Counted from the first letter of the stretch, positions 18,125 through 28,298 are shown. The stretch is DNA of 63,376 nt from an uncultured Candidatus Poseidoniales archaeon (GCA_905182125.1 CAJJAV010000011.1:73934-137309); one strand, 5' to 3'. The notes: generated by a model from the sequence alone, not told the origin. Made by a program: numbers and translations.

Positions 18125-18916
18125 TTACTCACCACCGTTTTGAAAATACGAACCGAATTTTTCCGATACAGCCAAGTCAGAGAATTCACCAAAACCACAA
18201 GCAGGAGTGAATGTGAGTTCACCGAAGTATATGTTCTGGTCGACAAGGTACAAATCCACTCGAACGTAATCGAGTCCCACGGACAGTTGTTTTGCGATTT
18301 TCAACATCTTCTCTAGTTCAGCCCTCTCAGGGGGAGCTGAACCGGTGTTTGGGAGTCCTGACTTTTCAACCTCTAAAAAAGCAAAATTTTCATCGTAGAA
18401 ACTCTGTTTAAGAGCGCTTTGGCGATTCGTGTTGATTTGCATGAACCACTTGCATCCCGATTTGGAATTAAACATGTGAAATTTATAATCATCTGGTGAA
18501 ACCCCATTGATGCCAATTTTTTCTTCAACGAGAATTCTGGGGACGATGCACTCATATTGAAACTCACCCCATTTTACGCCGTTATATTGATCGCCCATGG
18601 CTCGATTGAATTTTTCGAGAACTTCTTGTTTGGTTTTGGAAGTAGGAAACAATTCAATGTGTTCGGGCCCGGAACCGTGTGTTGTCTTGATGACGATATT
18701 GTGATCTGTTTCGAACTCAACTTCATCAATCGAATTATGAACCCCATGTATTGGCACCAGATATTCCTCTCCAATGATCTTCGAAACGTACGACCTCACA
18801 GCAAACTTATCAGTTAAAATGGATTCTTTTTCCCCAAGTTGAAACTTTTTCAATTGGATGTGGTGATTAAATGTTGTTGGATTTATCCAATCCATCTCAT
18901 ACCCATTTGTCTCCAA
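18125..18916 (-). CDS. TupA-like ATP-grasp protein
   Basis: A 263-residue ATP-grasp protein. DKFAVRSYVSKIIGEEYLVP, NIVIKTTHGSG (nucleotide-binding strand), ECIVPRILVEEKI, YKFHMFN and VRVDLYLV...FGELTFTPACGFG follow the TupA family order. TupA of alkaliphilic Bacillus is linked to teichuronopeptide synthesis, where amino acids are attached to a uronic-acid polymer. The start is a TTG at 18916; ATG at 18895 is an alternative, and the frame is open further upstream without a good codon. It lies between the GT28-like and GT2 genes in the same operon. The C-terminal fusion at 20379-23647 carries a second copy of this domain. Confidence 0.75.
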   Translation of the reverse strand: METNGYEMDWINPTTFNHHIQLKKFQLGEKESILTDKFAVRSYVSKIIGEEYLVPIHGVHNSIDEVEFETDHNIVIKTTHGSGPEHIELFPTSKTKQEVLEKFNRAMGDQYNGVKWGEFQYECIVPRILVEEKIGINGVSPDDYKFHMFNSKSGCKWFMQINTNRQSALKQSFYDENFAFLEVEKSGLPNTGSAPPERAELEKMLKIAKQLSVGLDYVRVDLYLVDQNIYFGELTFTPACGFGEFSDLAVSEKFGSYFQNGGE

Positions 18917-18954
18917 AAATCTTTGATTGATTTTATTGATTAATGTTGAATTTT

Positions 18955-20382
18955 TCAGTTACGTCCCCCCAATTCGGCCCTCTGCTTGGGCACAGAAGAT
19001 GGTCGCTCTCTTTTTGCTTTACTCAGTTGTTGATACACGCCGAATGCCCCATTTTCCACATCGTTTTTTCCAAGAGGTTTGGACATCCCAAGCAGGCGAT
19101 TGACTCCTGCATTGATTGCTTTTTCGTCACGAACAACAATAACATGACCCCATCCTTCTGCCTCAGAGACTTTACAGCGAGCAAGTTGATCATCCATCCC
19201 TGTTTCCATATTTGGATAGAATAAAGCGGGTAGGCCGAACTGACGGGTTTCATGGAAGGAGTTGTAACCTCCCGCTTGTATTGTTGCATCAAAGGCCTTG
19301 AAATACATAGAATTAGGGTAATCCCTTAGCAACACCACCCGATCTAGATTTATGTTCAAACGCTGTCCAAGCATAGATTCACCGATCACTACAGTCACAT
19401 CTTTGTGTGCTAAGAGGGCATCCACCGTCATGCGGATTTCTGAATCAATATCATTGATTCTTCCCGCACCAAGTTGGACATACACAACGCGGCCATCCAG
19501 CGGTACATTCAATCGACGCCTTGCAGGATCACGAAGCATTAATTCATTCTGATCAAGAAGAACAATCGGCGCACAAGTCATTGACTCGACGCCGTGAAAG
19601 ATTTCACTTGGAACCACGGGTACGCTGTCTTCGGGATGAATGATGGTGTCAAAGTGTGCGATGCTGTCGACGGGAATTTTGGTTCCTTTCTTGAAGGTCC
19701 CGCGACGCATCCAAACTTTTCTCGTGAGTTTTTGCTCTTTAATAGTGTTCAGCATACCACGGTAAGGATAGGCGCCATCAAAGATGAAAGTCGACGGACG
19801 ATGATGATTCATCACAAGAGAAAGTTGCTCTTCCATCAATGCGTTCCAATCGCTGGCGGAGATATCGTTGTATTTCTTTCGCCCTGCAAGATGGTAGGTG
19901 ACAAAACCATCATTGTACAACAGGTGCAAGGTAGGCATTGTAGTGAAAAATACAATTTCTGTAGATGGCGAATGTTTCCGATAGCGTTTTGCGAGAGCAT
20001 ACATACGAGTGAAATGCCCAAAACCAACTCCGTTGGTGGGGAAGAAAACGATGCTGTCACGCAATTCGACAGCTGATTCTGAGAGGGTGCCATGTTTAAT
20101 TATTGGAACTGGCCAACGGCCAAGTCGTTCCATACCGATGGAGAATATCAAAAACAGAACGGAAAAGGGTAGCATAAGAAGTCGAAGAGGCCGGAACGCT
20201 GCCCTCGTGCAGAGCAACCCGATGCGAAACGAAGCGGAGTTTCGCAAACGCCGGTTCTCACGGGCCAGTTGGTTTTGCCGTAATTGCAACTTCTTTTGTT
20301 TCATTTTACTTGGTGATGGCTCGAAGGTTTGCATCTCTGAAGTGCTTCCATCTTTGGTGTCCATGGCGTCATCTTCAATCAT
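18955..20382 (-). CDS. GT28/MurG-like GT-B glycosyltransferase
   Basis: About 475 residues. An N-terminal coiled or basic stretch and SASFRIG lead to a hydrophobic segment (LRLLMLPFSVLFLIFSI) that probably holds it on the membrane. A GT-B fold follows: FFPTNGVGFGHFTRM (glycine-rich acceptor loop like MurG and other GT28 enzymes), FDGAYPYRGMLN, VVYVQLGAG, and IQAGGYNSFHETRQFGLPALFYPN (donor-side GG..S..E loop). AAGGAGGGTGTACA precedes the ATG at 20382, fixing the start eight codons inside the open frame. The start overlaps the stop of the fusion gene (ATGA). Confidence 0.78.
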   Translation of the reverse strand: MIEDDAMDTKDGSTSEMQTFEPSPSKMKQKKLQLRQNQLARENRRLRNSASFRIGLLCTRAAFRPLRLLMLPFSVLFLIFSIGMERLGRWPVPIIKHGTLSESAVELRDSIVFFPTNGVGFGHFTRMYALAKRYRKHSPSTEIVFFTTMPTLHLLYNDGFVTYHLAGRKKYNDISASDWNALMEEQLSLVMNHHRPSTFIFDGAYPYRGMLNTIKEQKLTRKVWMRRGTFKKGTKIPVDSIAHFDTIIHPEDSVPVVPSEIFHGVESMTCAPIVLLDQNELMLRDPARRRLNVPLDGRVVYVQLGAGRINDIDSEIRMTVDALLAHKDVTVVIGESMLGQRLNINLDRVVLLRDYPNSMYFKAFDATIQAGGYNSFHETRQFGLPALFYPNMETGMDDQLARCKVSEAEGWGHVIVVRDEKAINAGVNRLLGMSKPLGKNDVENGAFGVYQQLSKAKRERPSSVPKQRAELGGRN

Positions 20383-23300
20383 TGTACACCCTCCTTGTCG
20401 TTCCAATGACTCCCAAGATAACGTTCAGCAAATTGCGAGTACCCATTTCCACCGTGCGGGGTCGGCGTAAAGTCGCCAAACACAGCCCCTTTAGATGTGG
20501 CATACATGTCGATACGCATAAAAACATTGAGGGCGGCCCCGAGTTTCTTCACTGACTGAATCATCTCATCCCAACAATCTGGTCGTTGAATCGTGGTATC
20601 TTGGACTTCCCTTGAGTCCATGATTTTCTCACTAAAGGGCTGAAATTTTTCATCGAAATAGTGATGCGTGTTTTCCGAGAGGCTTACATTCGATGTTCTC
20701 AAAGTGACATGCACCAATGCAATTTGATCGCCAAAGGTGTAAAATTTGAAACACCTGGGAATTAGATTTGGACTTGATGCTTCTTCTGGAATCAAAAGTT
20801 CTTCCACGATGGTTTTTGTTTTGGAAACTTGATTAATGTTGGCAAGGGAATCCAAGATCGTATCACGGGTGTACGCAGTCTGGTCGAGGAGATTGATCCC
20901 CTCCTTCATGCAAAATATATTCTTCGAACTCCAACCCCTCTCGGTTTTGATCACGAATGAAATTGGAAGTTGATCAAACGGTGGTATCTTTTGATAATCA
21001 GAACCTTCCCAATAGACTTCTGGGACCTTAACACCGTTCTCTTTGGCAAAATTCATGCCTTTGATTTTGGCTGAGAGATGCTTCTGTGGCAGTTCTTTTT
21101 TATCTTTCCACCACCGCATATGTCTTGAGTGGATATGTTCCGAAAAAACCTGCATTCCTGATTGCCATTGAGGGCCAGCATGCAATTCTTTCGGCACTGC
21201 ATAAGCTCGTTTGGATACTTTAGCAGGTACATACAGGTTCGCAAGGTTGTTTTTATTTTGTTTGTGCCATATTGAATATGCTATATGATTGGCTAATCGC
21301 GGGCCTGTCAAAGAACGCCAACCAATCATGAAGCGTCCACCTCCCGAAAGCGAGGTTGAATGCAAGGTGACGAATAGAGTGGTCAATGGCTGATGATGAA
21401 TGGAATCCTCGCCGAAAAAAAGGGAGATTCGTTTGATGTATTCACTGTCTGCGCCAACCCTAAGTGAATCAAAAAATCCAATAGAATCAACGACGCTAGT
21501 CTTGATCACAAGAGAAATGGCTGCCATACGAATGGCTCCAATACCCCTGAATTCAATGTTTGAAGATTCATCAATTCGGATATGGTCTTGCGTGATGGCA
21601 CAAAGCTCAACATTTCCTGAAAGTTTAGACAACGCCATCTCGATTCGTTGCGGATGCGAGTAATCGTCGCTGTCCATGAACGCTATGTAGTCACCTTTCG
21701 CTTCGGTCATGCCTCGGTTTTTGGCAAGGTAAGTCCCTCCATTGGTTGCCATTTGAATGATTTTTACTCTTGAATCGAGTTGTTTTACAAGCGCTAAGTG
21801 CTCCATTGTGTCATCAGGTGAGCAATCATCTACAATGATTAATTCTAAAGAAGGGTATGTCTGGGTTAAGAATTGAGTGGATGGCCGCCAGCAATGACTC
21901 ATCGTACTTGTATGTGGTCATGACCACGCTGACCAATCCGAAATCTTTGCTGGACGTTTCGGTGTCGCTTTGAAGGCAACAAGGCGTCATCAATCCCTCC
22001 TTTGAGGCGGTCCGAATGGGTGACAGGCCCTCGTATTCAAGGAGATTGTTAATGCAGTCAAGTTGTTCTTTAATCGATTGACTTTCTCTCTTAATTTGGG
22101 CCAAGAGGGCCCATCCTTCTCTTGAATTAGCTGTTTTTACAATGTGGCTTCGACACAGTTCTGTCGCTTGCGTAATTTCGCCTTCTTTGAGCAAACATAA
22201 GATTTTTTTCTCACGGAAGAACCTGCCAGGCAAGCTTTCAGCATTCGTGTTGATAAAGTCTAAACAGGAGGCGTAATCTTTTTTGTAGCCGAGTAAAAAA
22301 TTCACGTACATCCGGCTGATTTTCACTGAGGAAATGGCATCCAATGCGTTTTTTATTTCCTCTTCAAGCAATGAAGGTTGCCAAAATTTCAATCCCGCTT
22401 GTATTCGCCCTTCAATCGCCCGTGAATCTTGTGAATCTATTTTCAATATTTCTCCGAAAGTTGTGATTGCAGAGGGGAAATCTCCTAATTCTGATTGGAT
22501 TCCAGCCTTCAGGTGCAGGGAAAACACATCTTGATCGTTCAATGATAATTGTTCATCAATCTCATCAACGCAGGCGGCGTATTGGCCTAATGATGCTTTT
22601 TTGTGAAGTTGATATATAAAGTTCAATTTTGAATCTGTCGCGAAGAGGTGCTCGAACTCTTTGCTTTGTTTTTCGTTTGCTTTTTTATCGATGGAGTGGT
22701 GTATTTTCTTAAGTTCGCTGTTCGTCAATTTACCCAATTCAACGAGTTTATTGGTGGAAGTAAGCATGATTGGAAAATCAAAAACAATCGTCGCCGCTTG
22801 GAGAGTTCGGTGCAATTGTAATTCAGAAAGATTTCGCTTTTTCGAAATAAGAGCACTGATTTGGATTGATTCCAACCATTGATGCGTTCGAAAATAACAA
22901 ATGAAGATTGAATGATGTACTTCATCCATCGAAATGGGAATTTCCAATCCACGTTTGTAGAGGTTGATTGCCTCCACATAATTCCGGCCTTTGGTGAAGA
23001 GGCTAATCAATTTCGGAATTTGTTCGGGCTGCATTAATAGTTTATTTTCTAACGTCTCCCAACTAATGTCTAATGAAGGGATTAGGGCCAAATCCGGTAG
23101 TATTTCTACTAGTTTTTGTGTAGCGTTCGGTGACAATGCCTCTTTTTTCAAGAGAGGTTCTATTTTCTGTTTCGCACTATCAAAATCAAGCTGGGAAAGG
23201 TGGTGTTGGGCGAGTATAATAGAAGCAATTACCAATGATTTTTCGGTGCTTAGCCGCTCAACTAGGTTGTGAATCCATTCCCGAATATGGGGCTTTTTCT

Positions 23301-23647
23301 AGGATTTGTACAAATAAGGCTTCATCTGATTCAGACCAATCATAACCGTCCTCGTATTTTTCAAAGGTGTCCCAGTCGGCAAGAACTCGGCAAGCATGGA
23401 GGATTCTTTTTTGATGGGCTTCATTTCGACGGATTTTGTAGAGTTTTATTGTGAGTTCTAAGCACTCACTATGGCGTCCTGTGTTCGAATAGAGACGAGA
23501 CATGACATCCAATGCCCATTCATCTTCTGAATTTTTCTGGAGCAATTTTTCCAGATAAGGTTCTGCGAGCGAATACTCTTTTTGATTGTAGTATGCTCTT
23601 GCTTTTGCCTTGACAGGGATGACCGCTCGAAAAAAAGGCCACCTCAT
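20379..23647 (-). CDS. TPR - GT2 glycosyltransferase - ATP-grasp fusion protein, with two frameshifts
   Basis: Three frames line up into one protein of about 1,090 residues. Residues 1-130 (23647-23258) and the next 430 (to about 21870) are TPR-like helical repeats (e.g. YSLAEPYLEKLLQKNSEDEWAL). They join at about 23250, where the second frame reads REWIHNLVERL before the first annotated Met. A GT2 domain begins FGLVSVVMTTYKYDESLLAAIHS; an extra base near 21866-21869 shifts it to TQTYPSLELIIVDDCSPDD, with DxD in FMDSDDY. The C-terminal 280 residues are TupA-like ATP-grasp (SFVIKTERGWSS, RIDMYA, FGDFTPTPHGGNG). Both breaks look like single-base indels. It is the first gene of the minus-strand operon. 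Confidence 0.77.
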
Positions 23648-23860
23648 GAGCGAAGGTGTCGTCAGTTGGTTATGGAGGTGTTGCCGTAGATTCTTGCTGC
23701 GAACTGGTTTCCCGAATGCCTACTCATCATCACTGCGAATATTTACCTGTTCCGGGGGAAAGGAGATGCCATCATTTCAAGATAAGAGCATGAATCATTT
23801 ATGAGATCCTGACCTATGAATTTTGTTGAACCTTACATCTTTCTGAGAAAAAGACCGAAG

Positions 23861-23871
23861 GCTATGTAATA
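23861..23871 (+). promoter_or_regulatory. Possible TATA box for the epimerase gene
   Basis: An AT-rich tatgtaataag element lies about 25 bases before the ATG at 23892, as expected for a nearly leaderless archaeal transcript. The 244-base region holding it separates the divergent fusion gene and epimerase gene and has no gene of its own. Confidence 0.35.
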
Positions 23872-23891
23872 AGTGGGCCAAATCGCACATC

Positions 23892-24848
23892 ATGCCAAGG
23901 GTACTGGTAACCGGGGGAGCCGGCTTCATCGGCAGCCATGTTGTCCGCATGACACTCAGTTTGGGTTGGGATGTTACTGTTCTCGATAACCTCACAACTG
24001 GTCTTAAATCAACGACTGATGAACTTGTTGAGCTCGGTGCCACGTTCAAACAAGGTGACATTCGGGATCTTGCGACTGTTGAAAGTTGCATGGAATCTTG
24101 TGATGCTGTGATTCATTTAGCCGCCCAAGTCTCGGTGCCGATCTCAATTCAGAGGCCTGAAGAAACTCATGAAATTAACATCCAAGGAACTGAATGTGTA
24201 ATTAAATCTGCAATCAAGTTCAATGTAAAAAATTTAGTCATGGCCTCAAGTGCTGCGGTTTACGGCGAGGCAGACAGTTTGCCATTGGATGAAGATGATG
24301 CAGGTGACGTTTTGTCGCCTTATGCAACAACAAAATTCTACAACGAAACTCAAATTCTGGAGGCGCGCACAGCAGGAATGAACGCAACAGCGCTCCGTTT
24401 TTTCAATGTATACGGAGATGGACAAAGACCTGATGGTGCATATGCTGCAGTGATTCCAAAGTTTGTAAGTCAGTTAATGGCTGGAGAATCTCCTGTATTC
24501 GGCGATGGTGAACACACACGAGATTTCATTCATGTAGAGGACGTTAGTAGAGCTATTTTGAATATTCTAAACCTATCTTCTGAGAAAAATAAGCATCATG
24601 TGTACAATATAGCAACTCAAAGTTCGGTGACTTTAATCCAGTTAATCGGGGCAATCAATTCCGCCCTTGTTGAATTCCAGCCCACTTTTACGCCTCTTGT
24701 TGCGAACCATTTAGATGAACGCGAGGGAGACATCCGCCACTCGATGGCGAGTATCAAGCGAATTACAACTGCAACAGATTGGACGCCACAAATTACTTTC
24801 GAACGGGGAATAAAGGCCCAAGTCAAAGCTTATTTGGGAAAAATGTGA
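23892..24848 (+). CDS. NAD-dependent nucleotide-sugar epimerase/dehydratase (GalE-like SDR)
   Basis: A 318-residue extended SDR. It has VTGGAGFIGSHVV (NAD binding, residues 5-17), HLAAQVSVP, SSAAVYGE with the catalytic serine region, SPYATTKF with the YxxxK pair, and FFNVYGDGQRPDGAYAAVIPKF, typical of UDP-glucose/UDP-GlcNAc 4-epimerases. It interconverts UDP-hexoses to feed the glycan locus. The stop overlaps the next GT4 start (TGATG), so the two are translationally coupled. Confidence 0.9.
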   Translation: MPRVLVTGGAGFIGSHVVRMTLSLGWDVTVLDNLTTGLKSTTDELVELGATFKQGDIRDLATVESCMESCDAVIHLAAQVSVPISIQRPEETHEINIQGTECVIKSAIKFNVKNLVMASSAAVYGEADSLPLDEDDAGDVLSPYATTKFYNETQILEARTAGMNATALRFFNVYGDGQRPDGAYAAVIPKFVSQLMAGESPVFGDGEHTRDFIHVEDVSRAILNILNLSSEKNKHHVYNIATQSSVTLIQLIGAINSALVEFQPTFTPLVANHLDEREGDIRHSMASIKRITTATDWTPQITFERGIKAQVKAYLGKM

Positions 24849-25945
24849 TGTTCATGAGGGTTTTCTGGTTCACGGCACGTTCCATGGAAGATTTATGTTC
24901 GACTACACAAAACTCTATTGCAGAAAATTTGTGTATTCGCGGCCACGATGTTACAATTGTCAACGGTGATTGGAACATCGATTTACAGGACAAAACTTGG
25001 AATCATATCGGCCTCCGCTACAAACCACTGCAAGGTGTACGTTCAATCTCCCTAGGAAAAGCTATGAAAAAATGGATTGCAACCCACAACTTCAAGGCCG
25101 ACGATTATGCTTTAGTTGAATGGAGGGTCGTCAGATGGGTTGCTCCTGAATTAGAAAAAAAAGGTATATCTTGGGCTTTAATCGATCGAAGTCCACCCGC
25201 ATTCGCAGGTATCCTTGCGAAAATCCAATGGATCTTTTGGAAAAAAGCATGGAGGCTGGCGGCTCGGTCAAAATCGAGTGGTTTCGTTGTTTCAAAACAG
25301 CATGCGGATTTTGTCAAGGTGAAAACAGGTTACAAAAACTCCAAAGTACTCACCGCAGGCGTGGATTTGAAAATGTTCAATGTCGGAGAAAGAAATCGCC
25401 CCTTAACGATGGTGTATCATGGGAGGTTAGATCAAAACCGCGGCGTATTCTCACTGCCAATGTTCGCCCAAAAAATCGTCAATGCTGGAGTTAAAATCAA
25501 ATTAGTCATGATTGGAACTGGAGATTCATTTGAAGCACTCTTAGCCCTATCCGATGAAAAATCATTTTTGCAGGTGTACGGCACATTACCAACACAAAAA
25601 ATAGCGCAAATACTAAGCCAATGCCACATAGGGTTACTGCCCATGCCAGATTCAAAAGTCTGGAGGTTGGCAAGTCCGCTAAAGCGAAGCGAATACTTGG
25701 CATCGGGGCTTGTCGTTTTTGGTATTGATCACTCTGGTCATCAAATTGAGGGCGCTGGCGAATGGATGAAATTGGTGGCGCAAGGTGAATTTCATACTGA
25801 AGGATTGCAATGGATTCAAAGTTTAGATGAGAATACTTTGGAAGCACTAAGCAAAGAGGCCCGAAAGTATGCTGAAAATACGTTGAATTGGAGTCGAACT
25901 GTGGATGTTTTAGAGAAGGAACTCGATTCGAAGATTCTTCACTGA
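24848..25945 (+). CDS. Glycosyltransferase family 4
   Basis: About 365 residues with a GT-B arrangement: FTARSMEDLCSTTQNS N-terminal loop, VSKQHADFVKVKTGY linker, VYHGRLDQNRGVFSLPMF and a C-terminal donor-binding part (LLPMPDSKVWRLASPLKRSEYLASG) where P-L-K-x-x-E-Y fills the usual GT4 position. The longer open frame upstream overlaps the epimerase gene and is rejected. The ATG at 24848 shares bases with the epimerase stop. Its 3' end overlaps the convergent GT4 by 7 bases. Confidence 0.82.
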   Translation: MFMRVFWFTARSMEDLCSTTQNSIAENLCIRGHDVTIVNGDWNIDLQDKTWNHIGLRYKPLQGVRSISLGKAMKKWIATHNFKADDYALVEWRVVRWVAPELEKKGISWALIDRSPPAFAGILAKIQWIFWKKAWRLAARSKSSGFVVSKQHADFVKVKTGYKNSKVLTAGVDLKMFNVGERNRPLTMVYHGRLDQNRGVFSLPMFAQKIVNAGVKIKLVMIGTGDSFEALLALSDEKSFLQVYGTLPTQKIAQILSQCHIGLLPMPDSKVWRLASPLKRSEYLASGLVVFGIDHSGHQIEGAGEWMKLVAQGEFHTEGLQWIQSLDENTLEALSKEARKYAENTLNWSRTVDVLEKELDSKILH

Positions 25946-26922
25946 CTCTCGTACAACAATTTCCACTGCTCAGTTACCGCGCTACACCTAAAAGGTTCGA
26001 CCTCCTTCACCAAACTATCTGCTTCAATGGGGTTATCAAGCATCGTTGACAACGTGGTAACCCAGGAATCTAAATCATCATGCTTAGCTCGAACTACACT
26101 CGACAAAGAGATTTCAATTTCCGCATTCATACAAACCTGCAAACCAGAAGCAAATGCTTCGAGAATGACCATTGGTTGGCCCTCATATCCAGACGGCAAT
26201 AAGAGGACAGAAGCTGTATCGAGTAAAGTCTGCTTTTCACCCTCGTCCACCCAGCCTCTTGCTTCAATCCAAGATCGTTCAGAAAAGTCGTACCCAGTCA
26301 TTGTTAACCTCAAATGAGGATACTTCTTTCTGAGAGTGATTGCTACTTGACAAGCGAAATCATGGCCTTTTACAGGATCATTTCTTCCTAAGAGCAACAA
26401 ATGGTGCTCGTGTCGTACTAGTTTTCGATGTTTTATTTCTGGGTCGACAGGATTATTGATTGAGTGCGATGCTCCTATGAGCGGTTCTAGCTTACTCTTC
26501 CATGCTTCTCCGAGGGAAACAGCACAGGTGTGTTCAAGTTTCAGAATGGATTGAACTGATTTACATCTTTGGGAATTTGGCGGCCCAAGCCACCTATCGA
26601 ACTTTCCAGAATGAATGTGCACGACAATTTTGCAACCAGCAGCGTGAGCAAACAAAGCAAACCTACGTTTTCGCCACCACGACCAATCCGCAGCCGTGTG
26701 CAAATGGACAACATCGGGCCGCCGTTTGGAATCATTCAGCATTTCAATGAGGGTGTGTCTTGCCTTTCTGTAGGCTCGCCACTTGGCCCAAGGCGAGCCG
26801 ACGACGTGTGAAGCGAGAAGTTCCGCCTCCCAGCCTTCAGGTGGATGCTCTGCCAGTATACGCATGACGTTGGCCATGCCCCCTGGTGAATCACACGGAC
26901 CGATGTGAAGCACCTTTGGCAT
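25939..26922 (-). CDS. Glycosyltransferase family 4
   Basis: A 327-residue GT4 enzyme. It begins VLHIGPCDSPGGMANVMRIL (acceptor-side glycine loop) and has VVHLHTAADWSWWRKRRFALFAH, LLLLGRNDPVKGHDFA and LLPSGYEGQPMVILEAFASG with the E-x7-E donor motif. It probably adds one sugar of the surface glycan at the cytoplasmic membrane face. The gene is convergent with the preceding GT4 and divergent from the membrane GT2, with overlapping 5' regions. Confidence 0.83.
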   Translation of the reverse strand: MPKVLHIGPCDSPGGMANVMRILAEHPPEGWEAELLASHVVGSPWAKWRAYRKARHTLIEMLNDSKRRPDVVHLHTAADWSWWRKRRFALFAHAAGCKIVVHIHSGKFDRWLGPPNSQRCKSVQSILKLEHTCAVSLGEAWKSKLEPLIGASHSINNPVDPEIKHRKLVRHEHHLLLLGRNDPVKGHDFACQVAITLRKKYPHLRLTMTGYDFSERSWIEARGWVDEGEKQTLLDTASVLLLPSGYEGQPMVILEAFASGLQVCMNAEIEISLSSVVRAKHDDLDSWVTTLSTMLDNPIEADSLVKEVEPFRCSAVTEQWKLLYESQ

Positions 26923-27025
26923 GCTTCAGTGCACTTGGCCTTGGGTTGAAGATGTACCGCTTGAAAACACCTCTGAAGTCGATTTTGAGGGGAGATATCA
27001 AGGGGGGAACAGCGGTGAAACGGTC

Positions 27026-28261
27026 ATGGTGTGGATTCCTGCCTTGGTTGAAGTCGGTTTGGGGCTTGCTGCTTTTGCTCCTTTCCTCGTTCACCGTATC
27101 TCTGTAGGGAGATGGAGAAAGCAAGGAATAGACTATCCAATCTCATCTTCGGAATTACCACAGGTCACCGTTCTCTTACCCGTTTGGAATGAAGCGCTGA
27201 TCATCGAGAAGAAATTGACGAACCTCGCAACTCAAACCGGACCGAAGGTCGCTCTTCTGGCCATCGACTCAGCATCAACTGATGACACAGTGGCTCAAAT
27301 CAAGCGTTGGCTCAAGGAAAACCCTGATGCCTTTTCCACTCGCTTCGATTTCATTGAGATGGAGGTTCGAAAAGGAAAATCAACCGCCGTTCAAATCGCA
27401 CTTGAGTCGCTTGAAGCACGAGGCTATGACGGCCTCATTTGCATGACGGATGCTGATGCTCACCTCCCAAAGCCCGGTTTGGACCACCTCGCAGGTTGGT
27501 TTGCCAACCCAACGATTGGGGCGGTCGGTGCCTCTGCACGACGAAGCGGTGGCTTGGCTCAGGAACAGACACATCGATCGATGTTTGAACTGCTTCGCGA
27601 AGGTGAATCCGCCCACGACAGCACCCCTTTCCTTGAAGGATCGTTCATGATGTGGCGGTCTTCTGGCTTCAAGTCCAACCAATTGAACATCAATGCCAAT
27701 GCAGATGATGCTCAAATTGCAACACAGGTCCGTCTCAATGGTCTGCGTAGCATTCACGATGGAACGATCCAATTCCACGACATTGCCCCAACGACGCCTG
27801 AAGGGCAACGGCGGCAGAAGATTCGCAGAGCACAGGGGCTGCAACGGTTGTTGCTCCGTCACAAGAAACACTGGTGGAACAAGCGCATGGGACGGTTCGC
27901 TTCGATCCTTCGACGTGAGGCCCATTTCCATTTGTTTGCACCATTGCTGATGGTTGGTGTGGCTGCTGCTGCCGTGCTTCGTTGGGGCACCGTCATGACC
28001 ATCGGGATGCCGAACGGAACCCTTGCGCTTATCCACGGTGGCCTGGCTATGGCTGAATTGGCCGGATTGACTGCGTGGGCCCTGCACCGCAATGGAATCA
28101 AAGTTCCTGGCTTAGAGACCCTCGGTGCGGTCCTGACAGGTATGGAGCATCTCGTCGCCGCCATGTGGACAAGTTTCAGAGGAAGGTCGCTCCACATGTG
28201 GGAACAGCACACGGACACACGTGTTGCTGCTTCGAACAATCAGAAGGGGAATTCAAAATAA
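27026..28261 (+). CDS. Membrane-bound GT2 glycosyltransferase
   Basis: About 411 residues. An N-terminal membrane helix (VWIPALVEVGLGLAAFAPFLV) precedes a GT2 domain: VTVLLPVWNEALIIEKKL, AIDSASTDDT, CMTDADAHLP (DxD), LEGSFMMWR and an R-x-x-R-x-QG-like RRAQGLQRLL motif. Two or more C-terminal membrane helices follow. This is the layout of processive or polyprenyl-linked GT2 enzymes. The frame opens at 26921, but GGTGA before the ATG at 27026 and the membrane helix there support the shorter start. A GC-rich hairpin follows the stop. Confidence 0.87.
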   Translation: MVWIPALVEVGLGLAAFAPFLVHRISVGRWRKQGIDYPISSSELPQVTVLLPVWNEALIIEKKLTNLATQTGPKVALLAIDSASTDDTVAQIKRWLKENPDAFSTRFDFIEMEVRKGKSTAVQIALESLEARGYDGLICMTDADAHLPKPGLDHLAGWFANPTIGAVGASARRSGGLAQEQTHRSMFELLREGESAHDSTPFLEGSFMMWRSSGFKSNQLNINANADDAQIATQVRLNGLRSIHDGTIQFHDIAPTTPEGQRRQKIRRAQGLQRLLLRHKKHWWNKRMGRFASILRREAHFHLFAPLLMVGVAAAAVLRWGTVMTIGMPNGTLALIHGGLAMAELAGLTAWALHRNGIKVPGLETLGAVLTGMEHLVAAMWTSFRGRSLHMWEQHTDTRVAASNNQKGNSK

Positions 28262-28267
28262 AAAAAG

Positions 28268-28298
28268 CCCCCCCGCGGACCGAAGTCCACGGAGGGGC
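28268..28298. terminator. GC-rich hairpin between convergent genes
   Basis: An imperfect inverted repeat (CCCCCGCGGAC, loop, GTCCACGGAGGGG) sits between the GT2 stop and the end of the convergent pilin gene. It is preceded by an A-run, which gives a U-run on the minus transcript, so it could end transcription from the pilin side and perhaps both sides. Confidence 0.5.
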
